Assembly: GCA_013695505.1 (NCBI GenBank)
Contig: JACDAH010000532.1
Coordinates: 1 to 6,578 of the forward strand
Source of the DNA: Chloroflexota bacterium
Lineage (GTDB): Bacteria; Chloroflexota; Limnocylindria; Limnocylindrales; CSP1-4
Length of the DNA stretch: 6,578 bases
Reading direction: 5' to 3'
Of this stretch, positions 1-5,435 are shown in pieces. Both the position numbers and the translations under genes were made by a program. Positions within the stretch are counted from its first letter, which is position 1. Each line of letters begins with the position of its first letter. Under the pieces are notes generated by a model, which was given only the letters and a program-made list of their open reading frames with translations, searched no databases and was not told the origin of the DNA.

Positions 1-1021
1 TGGCGCGATCGCGACGGGCCGCGCCCGCGGCGGGCTGCTCCTCCGCGACCTCGCCCGCGGCCGGACGCTCGCTGGCCCCGCCGCCCGAGAGCAGCTCGGC
101 GACCACAACCGGCATCCCGAGCGACCACCAGGCGACGCCGCGGATCGCGTACGTCCCGATGGCCGCAAACAGGCCCACAGCCACCAGCGCCGGCCACGGA
201 ACGACCGCCCGGCGACGAGCGATGAGCACGAAGACGAGCGCCGCGGACGCGAAGAAGAGAATGCCGTCCACCGAGCGGAGCGACGTCGGCTGCCACTCCG
301 TGATTCGGGATGTGACGAACGTATTCGTCGTGAGCCCGATCGCATAGCGCCAGACCTCGAGCCCGAACGGGTTCACGAGCGCTGCGACGAGCGCCACCAC
401 GGCAACGGCCAACGTCCGCCGCGCGCCTGGGCTCCGGCGGTCGAGATCCTCGAGCCAGGCAAGCCCGATCAGCACCGGCCCCAGGAAGAACGAGCCATGG
501 ACGTTCGCCCAGGCGATGACGACGATCGGCGCGAGCCACAGCCGGCCCGGATGGGCCCCCCGGTCGGCGAGGAGGAAGACGAGGATTCCGAACAAGGCCA
601 TCCCGACAAGCTGCGGGCGGAGGGCGAGGGCAGCGGCCGACACGATGAACGCCGCGATCGCCAGCAACGCGGCCCGACGCATGTCGAGGCCGCGAGCCCG
701 GCAGGCCAGGAGCAGGCACAGGAACGTCGTGGCCACGAGAACCGAACGGAGGAGCGCGAGCCCCGTCCAGCCGGCGACCTGGTAGACCCAGGCGAACACC
801 GCCTGGGCGCCCCACTGGGCGTCGTGCCACGAGCTTCCCGCGGCCGTGAACGTCCACGTATCGAGGGTCGGGATCCGGCCCGTGCCGAGGATGTCGGCGC
901 CCGCGCGCAGGTGGTAGGCCAGATCGACCGCGGACAGGCCGGCAATCAGCGTCCCCAGGACTGGCAGCGCGATCGCGAGCGTCGCCCACAGGCTGGGCAG
1001 GGTCATCCGCGGCACAGTCAC
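1..1021 (-). CDS. Polytopic membrane protein, GT-C-like family (partial, C-terminus beyond left edge)
   Basis: The frame is open from the start codon to the window edge, giving about 340 residues without a stop. The protein is hydrophobic with many membrane segments. Near the N-terminus a hydrophobic helix (about residues 11-31) is followed by an extracytoplasmic-type loop with D33, H37, a 'GRIPTLDTWTFTAAG' stretch (48-62) and 'WHDAQWGAQ' (65-73). 'ALRPQL' (about 133-138) and 'WANVHGSF' (about 171-178) come later. This pattern (DxxxHL, then G-x-I-P-x-x-D-T-x-x-F-T, W-x-x-x-Q-W, RPQ, N-x-HG) is familiar from large uncharacterised membrane proteins resembling GT-C glycosyltransferases, which would use a lipid-linked sugar at the outer face of the membrane; activity here is inferred. 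The last ~30 visible residues are Ala/Glu/Arg-rich and hydrophilic. In-frame starts are GTG at 1021, GTG at 1015 and ATG at 1006, with a TAG just upstream. I chose 1021 because a TAGCAT hexamer lies exactly 6 nt before it; none of the three has a Shine-Dalgarno sequence. It is divergent from the AT3 gene. Confidence 0.85.
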   Translation of the reverse strand, partial: MTVPRMTLPSLWATLAIALPVLGTLIAGLSAVDLAYHLRAGADILGTGRIPTLDTWTFTAAGSSWHDAQWGAQAVFAWVYQVAGWTGLALLRSVLVATTFLCLLLACRARGLDMRRAALLAIAAFIVSAAALALRPQLVGMALFGILVFLLADRGAHPGRLWLAPIVVIAWANVHGSFFLGPVLIGLAWLEDLDRRSPGARRTLAVAVVALVAALVNPFGLEVWRYAIGLTTNTFVTSRITEWQPTSLRSVDGILFFASAALVFVLIARRRAVVPWPALVAVGLFAAIGTYAIRGVAWWSLGMPVVVAELLSGGGASERPAAGEVAEEQPAAGAARRDRA

Positions 1022-1027
1022 CGCTGG

Positions 1028-1033
1028 ATGCTA
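1028..1033 (-). promoter_or_regulatory. Candidate -10 element (TAGCAT) of a leaderless promoter
   Basis: Read on the minus strand, TAGCAT fits the TANNNT -10 pattern and is separated by exactly 6 nt from the GTG at 1021. Transcription would then begin at or next to the start codon, which fits the lack of a Shine-Dalgarno sequence. The best -35 match at 17 nt spacing (TGCAGA) is weak and lies within the inverted repeat at 1041-1060. The same geometry occurs before the two other transcription-unit heads in the window. Confidence 0.4.
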
Positions 1034-1040
1034 GCCCGGG

Positions 1041-1060
1041 GCGGTGCGTGTCTGCACCGC
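1041..1060. repeat. Perfect inverted repeat (7-6-7) in divergent intergenic region
   Basis: GCGGTGC at 1041-1047 and its exact reverse complement GCACCGC at 1054-1060 flank a 6-nt GTGTCT centre. If transcription of the leftward gene begins at its GTG (1021), the repeat spans about -20 to -39, over the -35 region, where a repressor or activator would bind. No T-tract follows on either strand, so it is not a normal intrinsic terminator. A regulatory-protein operator is the most natural reading but is inferred; no regulator gene is in the window. Confidence 0.5.
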
Positions 1061-1080
1061 GACGATGGTCCTATCGACTT

Positions 1081-1107
1081 CGCGAACCACCGCTTTGGTG
1101 GCTCGCG
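1081..1107. repeat. Long inverted repeat (11-5-11, one mismatch) upstream of the AT3 gene
   Basis: CGCGAACCACC (1081-1091) and GGTGGCTCGCG (1097-1107) are complementary at 10 of 11 positions around the centre GCTTT. The one mismatch (A1086 against C1102) would be a G-U wobble in a minus-strand RNA. Relative to a start at the AT3 ATG (1139), the repeat covers about -32 to -58. There is no T-run after the hairpin on either strand. It could be an operator or a structured RNA element; with leaderless promoters on both sides, DNA-level binding is more likely. Confidence 0.5.
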
Positions 1108-1126
1108 CCGAACCCGGGCCGCATGG

Positions 1127-1132
1127 TTTGAT
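1127..1132 (+). promoter_or_regulatory. Candidate extended -10 (TGG-TTTGAT) of the AT3-SGNH unit
   Basis: TTTGAT is preceded by TGG, matching the TGn of an extended -10, and lies exactly 6 nt before the ATG at 1139. The hexamer itself departs from TANNNT at its second position, so taken alone it would be weak. Support comes from the identical 6-nt spacing before the other two unit heads and from the absence of a Shine-Dalgarno sequence. No convincing -35 is visible. Confidence 0.3.
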
Positions 1133-1138
1133 GGTCCA

Positions 1139-2125
1139 ATGCAGATCACGGCCGCAATGGCGGCCTCGGATTCGACGCCTCGCACGATCGAGTACCGCCC
1201 AGATCTGGACGGCCTCCGCGCAGTCGCCGTCGGCTTGGTCCTGCTGGCCCATGCCCGCTGGCCCATCGTGGTGAACGGCGGCGACGCTGGAGTCACCGCC
1301 TTCTTCGTCCTGTCCGGCTTCCTGATCACGACCATCCTCGTCGGGCAGCAGGAGCGGACGGGTCGCATCGATGTCGTCTCCTTCTACCGGCGCCGCGTCA
1401 TCCGGCTCGCTCCAGCCCTGATCGGCGTGCTGGTCTTCACCTTGGTGATCGGTCTCGCTCTCGGGCTCCCAAGCCAGTGGCCGCTCGGCATCGTCTCGTG
1501 CCTTGCGTACGTCTCGAACTGGACCGAGGTGGCCGGGATCAACATCGACCCGCTCGGGCACACCTGGTCCCTGGCGATCGAGGAGCAGTTCTATCTCGTC
1601 TGGCCGGCAGTTCTCATCCTGATGCGCGGAAGAGTCGTGCCCGTCGCCATTGCCGGGATCGTCGTCATGACGCTCGTCCGCGTGATCAGCACCGGAAACG
1701 TCGAGTACTTCTCGACCTTCACCCGCGCGGATGCGGTGCTCGTTGGCTGTGTCGTCGCCTTCGTCCGGCCGCGCTGGCCCACGATCGTCGGATTGATCGG
1801 CCTCGCCGTCCTCGTCGTCCTGACGCCATTGATCCCCGACCACGACATCGCCCTGCCGTTTGCGATGGCGTCGAGCGTGGCGATCATCGGCAGCCGGGTG
1901 CCGCAGCTCGGGTTCCTGGCAGCGGCGGGACGACGTGCCTACAGCCTGTATCTCTGGAACTGGCCGATGACCTTGCTCTTCGGAGCGGGCGGAATCATCG
2001 CAGTCGGGATGACGATCGCCATGGGCGAGCTCTCGTACCGCCTGCTGGAGGCGCCCGTCATGCGCCGCGGCAGCCGGCGCGTCGCCCAGGCCATGCAGCC
2101 CTCGCTCGCCCCTGGACCGTCGTGA
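1139..2125 (+). CDS. Acyltransferase-3 family membrane protein (OafA/YrhL-like), without SGNH domain
   Basis: At 328 residues this is about one AT3 domain. The family moves acyl groups, usually acetyl from cytoplasmic acetyl-CoA, across the membrane to modify surface sugars, peptidoglycan or other extracellular acceptors. Landmarks in order are: 'RPDLDGLRA' (20-28) leading into the first membrane helix with H38, the expected catalytic histidine; 'FFVLSGFLIT' (55-64); the basic 'FYRRRVIRL' (82-90) that supplies the Arg-x-x-Arg-type cluster; 'HTWSLAIEEQFYLVWP' (141-156); 'YSLYLWNWP' (268-276); and the closing 'SYRLLEAPVMRR' (299-310). About ten hydrophobic segments are visible. Asn274 stands where many relatives have His in the YLWHWP motif. 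The open frame continues upstream to 497, but that part is antisense to the membrane gene and is not protein-like. ATG 1139 starts just before the conserved region; ATG 1157 is an alternative. The stop overlaps the start of the SGNH gene, its likely partner. Confidence 0.9.
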   Translation: MQITAAMAASDSTPRTIEYRPDLDGLRAVAVGLVLLAHARWPIVVNGGDAGVTAFFVLSGFLITTILVGQQERTGRIDVVSFYRRRVIRLAPALIGVLVFTLVIGLALGLPSQWPLGIVSCLAYVSNWTEVAGINIDPLGHTWSLAIEEQFYLVWPAVLILMRGRVVPVAIAGIVVMTLVRVISTGNVEYFSTFTRADAVLVGCVVAFVRPRWPTIVGLIGLAVLVVLTPLIPDHDIALPFAMASSVAIIGSRVPQLGFLAAAGRRAYSLYLWNWPMTLLFGAGGIIAVGMTIAMGELSYRLLEAPVMRRGSRRVAQAMQPSLAPGPS

Positions 2126-2856
2126 CCTGGCGGGCCGTCGCGACGCTGCTCCTCGCCACGGGCATCCTTGCCGGCTGCGCGTCGTTCGGCGTCGGCCGCG
2201 ATCCAGGCAGCGGCGCCAACGTCCCTGCGGGGCCTTCCGCGAGCGCGCTGCCGGCCCAGGCCGGGTGTCGTGATGCCAACAATCCCGCCGCGCTGTGCAT
2301 CGTGGTCCTCGGCGACAGCATCGCCGCTGGAGCCCCGCTCAACGATGACCGACGCTGGTGGGTCCGCCTGCGGAAGCAACTTGCCAACGCGATGCCCGAC
2401 CGCGATGTCGTGGTCGACAACTGGGCGGTCTCCGGCAGCCGAATCGACGTCCTGGAGGCCGCCTCGCGGCTGCAGCCCGGGCTTCGGTCGTACCACCTGG
2501 CGATCGTCATCGAAGGGGTGAACGACGAGGGCCTCCTGCCTGTGACTGAATGGCAACCGCGTTACGAGTCGGCGATCGCGGCGATGGAGTCGCAGGGTCT
2601 CACCGTCATCGTCACCACGCCGCCGCCGAGCCTCGAAGGCGGCACGTTCCGCACTCGCTACGATTCCGCAGCCGATCTGATCCGGGGAGTGGCGAGCCGT
2701 GGCCGTCCGCTGCTGGACGTCGCGGCGCGCTGGCACCAGGATGGCCCGGCGATTGCCTCGAGCTACTACTTCGACCTGATCCATCAGGCGGACGCCGGGC
2801 AGCAACAGATGGCGGATCTGGCCGAGCAGGTCGTCCTCGGCGTCGTCCGGAACTAG
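2122..2856 (+). CDS. SGNH/GDSL-family hydrolase lipoprotein, probable partner of the AT3 protein
   Basis: This gene encodes 244 residues. The N-terminus 'VTWRAVATLLLATGILAGC' is a short lipoprotein signal peptide with an LAGC lipobox; Cys19 is the expected lipidated residue, so the enzyme should be membrane-anchored outside the cytoplasm. A Gly/Pro/Ala-rich linker (about 20-48) follows. All SGNH blocks are present: block I 'VVLGDSIAAG' with nucleophile Ser66; block II Gly105 in 'VSGSR'; block III 'GVND' (132-135) with Asn134; and block V 'DLIH' with Asp218 and His221. The family includes O-acetyl-esterases and O-acetyltransferases. Tandem placement with AT3, as in the fused OafA/OatA-type proteins, suggests that it completes acyl transfer to an extracellular acceptor, or edits it. 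Specificity cannot be read from the sequence. The GTG start overlaps the AT3 TGA (GTGA, 4 nt), which implies translational coupling; no Shine-Dalgarno sequence is visible. Two cysteines (49 and 59) after the linker could form a disulfide. Confidence 0.9.
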   Translation: MTWRAVATLLLATGILAGCASFGVGRDPGSGANVPAGPSASALPAQAGCRDANNPAALCIVVLGDSIAAGAPLNDDRRWWVRLRKQLANAMPDRDVVVDNWAVSGSRIDVLEAASRLQPGLRSYHLAIVIEGVNDEGLLPVTEWQPRYESAIAAMESQGLTVIVTTPPPSLEGGTFRTRYDSAADLIRGVASRGRPLLDVAARWHQDGPAIASSYYFDLIHQADAGQQQMADLAEQVVLGVVRN

Positions 2857-2864
2857 GCGAAGCT

Positions 2865-4103
2865 CTAGCTGGCGGCGGCCTCGGCGAGGCGCACCGCGCG
2901 GGCGCCCTCGTCGTAGATGCCCTCGATCGCCTTGACCATCAGCTCGATGCAGAACCGTTCATGGACGAGGTCGTGGCCGGCCTTGGCGATCGTCCGGGCG
3001 AATGCCCGGTCCTTGAGTAGCCGGACGATGGCCGCGGCGAGCGCGACCGGGTTGTCGTGCTCGACGAGAAGGCCGGTCACGCCGTCCTCGATCATCTCCG
3101 GGATGCCGCCGACGTCCGACGCGACGACCGGACGGGACATCGCCATCGCCTCGAGGATCGACAGGCCCTGGGCCTCGCGCCACGACGGCAGGACTGCGAC
3201 GTCGAGGCCGGCCGTGACGGCCGGGATGTCGTCGCGGCGGCCGGCGAACACGACCCGATGGGCGACCTTATGGGCCGCCGCCCATTGCTCGAGGAAGTCG
3301 CGCCGCGAGCCCTCGCCGACGATCAGGAGGTAGGCATCCGGAACCTCGCGGAGCACGTGCGGCCAGGCCTCGATCAGCGTCTGGTGGCCCTTCTCCGGCT
3401 CGAGCCGAGCCACCACGCCGACGATCCGCGAGCCCGACTCCATCCCATACTCGTCCCGGAGCGTGCTGCACGGCCCCTGGTCGTCGTAGCGCTGGAGATC
3501 GACGCCGTTGTAGATCAGGCGGACGGGTGCCGCGGTCCGGTGCTCGTCGGCGATCTTGCGCTCGATCGACTTCGAGACGGCGATCAGCTGATCCATCTCA
3601 GCCGTCAGGTGTCGCAGCAGGTCGCGGTCCTCGTGGGAGCGCACCCGCGACGAGTGCACCGTCGAAACGACGTAAGGCGCGCGATGGCCGCTCTCGCGGA
3701 GGGCCAGCACGGCTCGCGTCCCGACGACGTCGGCCCGGTACATGTGGGTATGGATGACGTCCGGACGGACCTCGGCGAGATGGGCCGCCAGCTGCCGGAC
3801 GGCCTCTGCGTCGTCCGGCGTCTCGACGACGGTGACGTCGAAGCCGTGGCGCTGGAGCTTGCGTACCGCGCTGCCGGCCGAGAGCGACACGACGGAGGCG
3901 TCGTAGTACGTCGTGTCGAGCCGGGTCATCAGCCCGAAGACGTGTTCCTGGGCGCCGCCGCTCGTGCCGGTGGCGAGGATCTCGATGACCCGGACACGCT
4001 TGGGGCCGGGCAGCGGGAAGTGCTCGAGCGGGACGAGGCACGGGTCCCAGGAAGGCGGTCCGGCCGCCGCCGGATTCTTCCCGCTCGGGATCGAGGTGGT
4101 CAT
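2865..4103 (-). CDS. GT4-family glycosyltransferase (GT-B fold)
   Basis: This 412-residue protein is typical of retaining GT-B enzymes that transfer a sugar from a nucleotide-sugar donor, usually in the cytoplasm or at the inner face of the membrane. The N-terminal domain shows 'GTSGGAQEHV' (46-55, the Gly-rich acceptor/phosphate loop), 'DVIHTHMY' (115-122), 'AVSKS' (175-179) and 'IYNGVD' (197-202). The C-terminal donor domain has 'VARLEPEKGH' (231-240), 'IVGEG' (261-265), and the EX7E signature E310/E318 within 'EAQGLSILEAM', then 'PVVASDVGGIPEMI' (325-338). The first ~35 residues are Pro-rich and precede the fold. ATG 4103 is the only ATG, GTG or TTG codon in that stretch, which supports the start. 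The gene overlaps the acyltransferase gene by 4 nt (ATGA), so the two are surely co-translated. Its 3' end faces the SGNH gene with 8 bp between stops. Exact donor and acceptor are unknown; capsule, exopolysaccharide or glycolipid synthesis fits the context. Confidence 0.93.
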   Translation of the reverse strand: MTTSIPSGKNPAAAGPPSWDPCLVPLEHFPLPGPKRVRVIEILATGTSGGAQEHVFGLMTRLDTTYYDASVVSLSAGSAVRKLQRHGFDVTVVETPDDAEAVRQLAAHLAEVRPDVIHTHMYRADVVGTRAVLALRESGHRAPYVVSTVHSSRVRSHEDRDLLRHLTAEMDQLIAVSKSIERKIADEHRTAAPVRLIYNGVDLQRYDDQGPCSTLRDEYGMESGSRIVGVVARLEPEKGHQTLIEAWPHVLREVPDAYLLIVGEGSRRDFLEQWAAAHKVAHRVVFAGRRDDIPAVTAGLDVAVLPSWREAQGLSILEAMAMSRPVVASDVGGIPEMIEDGVTGLLVEHDNPVALAAAIVRLLKDRAFARTIAKAGHDLVHERFCIELMVKAIEGIYDEGARAVRLAEAAAS

Positions 4104-4108
4104 CCTCC
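4100..4108 (-). promoter_or_regulatory. Overlapping stop/start ATGA with abutting GGAGG
   Basis: On the minus strand the sequence reads GGAGGATGA. The TGA ends the acyltransferase gene and the ATG starts the glycosyltransferase gene. The GGAGG touches the ATG with no spacer, whereas a working Shine-Dalgarno sequence normally sits 5-9 nt away. This favours termination-reinitiation coupling, with GGAGG perhaps holding the terminating ribosome. The GGAGG also encodes the Gly-Gly at the acyltransferase C-terminus, so it may be incidental. Confidence 0.6.
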
Positions 4109-5359
4109 GCGCGCCTCGTCGCGGCGCACCAGAAGCCGCTGGATCGGCTCGTCGACCGCGCCCCACTCGTACTTGTAGGGCTCGTTGCCGCGCAGGAAAT
4201 CGAACGTCCGCATCTGGTGCTCGGCCGCCCATCGGATCGATTCGGCGATGAAGATCACGCCCGGCGACAGGTCGCGGGCCTCGGGGTCGACGCCGGCGTT
4301 GTAGAACATCACGCGATCGCCCGCCAGGACGTGGATCCCGGCCGCGATCCGTCGCCCAGCGACGATCAGGAATGACAGGCGCACCGCCCCATCCGGACCG
4401 CTTTCCTCGAACCAGCGCCGGATGAAGACGCGCGATGCATCCCCGCCCGGGGTCGGCGGAAACAGGCCGTCGGCGCCCCATTTGCTTTGGTGGAGGTCGA
4501 TGAAGGCGTCGAGATCGGCGAGGGGTTCGGTCGACGGGACGAGCTCGATCTCACCGGCCGCCTGGGCCCGCCGGATCTTGCGCCGGATCTCGTGGCGAGA
4601 CTTCTTGTCGAGGGTCGAGAGGTAGTCCTCGAAGGCGATGCCGTCGGGGATCGGAACGACGGGGCAGACGTCCTCGCGCTCGAGGTTGAGCGTCCAACGA
4701 TCCTGCATCTCGCGCGCGCCGAACGCCGCGGCGAGGGCCTCGGCGGTCGGGTCGCCGCAGCGCAGCCGGCGAAGGTCGACCGCGTCCCACGGCTCGGGGT
4801 GGTCCGGATCGGATGCTCCGGCGGCAAGATGGTCGACGAGCACGCCAGCGACGGCCGGTAGGTCCGCCGGGGCGCCCAGGATCGTGGCGTAGTCGGCGTG
4901 GTACGAGGCGCCGAAGAACACGGCCTTTGCGGTTGGGGCGACCGGCGTCAGGTTCGAGGCGTCGCCGTGGCGGATTCTCGACGCGGTGTCGGCGTCGCTC
5001 GGCTCGACCTCGTGGCGATGCATGAGCGGGACGATCGCGATCGGGTCGCCGGCCTCCCGCCCGCCGGCGGCGCTGCTTGAGGCGCGGACGATCAGCGTCT
5101 GGTCGTGGGCGCTCGCTCCGTACGCGTCCCACCACGCTCGCTGGAACGCCCAGCGCGAGAATGGTGTCGCCCAAGGATTGGCGCCGGCAAGGCGGTCCCA
5201 GGTGTCGCGCGGGATGTCCGAGAACGCTCGGCGCTCGACGCGCAGGGCGGCAGCTGACGCCGACGCCGTCGCCGCGGCCGCTTCGCGGGCGGGTTGGGGA
5301 CCCCCGGCGTCGATCGGCCCGGGACAGGCCGGCTCCGCGTCGGGAGCGTGGGTGGTCAC
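4100..5359 (-). CDS. GNAT acyltransferase, CelD/FemAB-like (Acetyltransf_6 type)
   Basis: From GTG 5359 the protein has 419 residues. The first ~38 are Ala/Pro-rich and disordered-looking, with no signal peptide or membrane helix, so it should act in the cytoplasm. The N-terminal half (about 40-230) looks like a divergent first GNAT-like lobe with 'TPFSRWAFQRAWWDAYG' (65-81), common in CelD-type proteins. The second lobe has a basic helix 'DKKSRHEIRRKIRRA' (251-265), 'FYNAGVDPE' (352-360), 'LSPG' (364-367), and the hallmark 'FDFLRGNEPYKYEWG' (386-400). Members are annotated as CelD-like (cellulose biosynthesis) or FemAB-like proteins and occur in polysaccharide clusters; most have no proven reaction. 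A plausible role is N- or O-acylation of a sugar intermediate used by the coupled GT4 enzyme. The frame stays open to a TTG at 5404, but those extra 15 codons look non-coding and a TATCCT hexamer lies exactly 6 nt before GTG 5359. It follows the spermidine-synthase-like gene after 76 bp. Confidence 0.85.
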   Translation of the reverse strand: MTTHAPDAEPACPGPIDAGGPQPAREAAAATASASAAALRVERRAFSDIPRDTWDRLAGANPWATPFSRWAFQRAWWDAYGASAHDQTLIVRASSSAAGGREAGDPIAIVPLMHRHEVEPSDADTASRIRHGDASNLTPVAPTAKAVFFGASYHADYATILGAPADLPAVAGVLVDHLAAGASDPDHPEPWDAVDLRRLRCGDPTAEALAAAFGAREMQDRWTLNLEREDVCPVVPIPDGIAFEDYLSTLDKKSRHEIRRKIRRAQAAGEIELVPSTEPLADLDAFIDLHQSKWGADGLFPPTPGGDASRVFIRRWFEESGPDGAVRLSFLIVAGRRIAAGIHVLAGDRVMFYNAGVDPEARDLSPGVIFIAESIRWAAEHQMRTFDFLRGNEPYKYEWGAVDEPIQRLLVRRDEARGG

Positions 5360-5365
5360 GAGCCG

Positions 5366-5371
5366 AGGATA
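5366..5371 (-). promoter_or_regulatory. Candidate -10 element (TATCCT) of a leaderless promoter
   Basis: Minus-strand TATCCT fits TANNNT and ends exactly 6 nt before GTG 5359, the same spacing seen at the two other unit heads. No Shine-Dalgarno sequence is visible before this GTG. If real, the acyltransferase-glycosyltransferase pair has its own promoter inside the 76-bp gap (5360-5435) after the upstream gene. No -35 and no convincing terminator are visible in that gap. Confidence 0.4.
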
Positions 5372-5435
5372 GCACCGGGTCGCCCAGAACGATTGCGGAC
5401 GCAACGGGTGAGACGCGTTCCGGCTCGTGGATTGT

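Noticed and set aside
497..1138. Upstream extension of the AT3 reading frame by 214 codons
   Set aside because: The extension is antisense to the membrane-protein gene, is rich in Arg, Glu, Gly and Asp as expected for a shadow frame in GC-rich DNA, and the AT3 domain begins only after 1139.
1031..1843. Long minus-strand open frame opposite the AT3 gene
   Set aside because: The product is a low-complexity, Asp/Glu/Arg/Gly-rich string with no domain-like pattern, while the plus strand carries clear AT3 motifs. It is a codon-bias shadow.
2100..2140. AT3/SGNH junction as a frameshifted, broken fusion gene
   Set aside because: The second gene begins with a proper lipoprotein signal and Cys lipobox right at the overlapping GTG, and both products look complete. 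A frameshift cannot be fully excluded without homologues, so the alternative is kept in the finding.
1939..2805. Minus-strand 288-codon open frame opposite the SGNH gene
   Set aside because: The composition is Arg/Gly/Asp/Ala-rich without motifs, and the plus strand has an intact lipobox and all SGNH blocks.
2853..2890. Bidirectional terminator between the convergent units
   Set aside because: CTAG occurs twice (2853-2856, 2865-2868) and a small GCCTC-GGC-GAGGC hairpin lies at 2878-2890 inside the glycosyltransferase gene, but there is no stable stem with a T-run on either strand.
3057..4178. Plus-strand 373-codon open frame opposite the glycosyltransferase gene
   Set aside because: It is an antisense shadow of a gene with unmistakable GT4 motifs, and its own translation is Asp/Arg/Val/Gly-rich and featureless.
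5360..5435. Terminator or attenuator in the 76-bp gap after the spermidine-synthase-like gene
   Set aside because: Only short, widely spaced complementary bits (GAGCCG at 5360, CGGCTC at 5421) are present, and there is no T-run.
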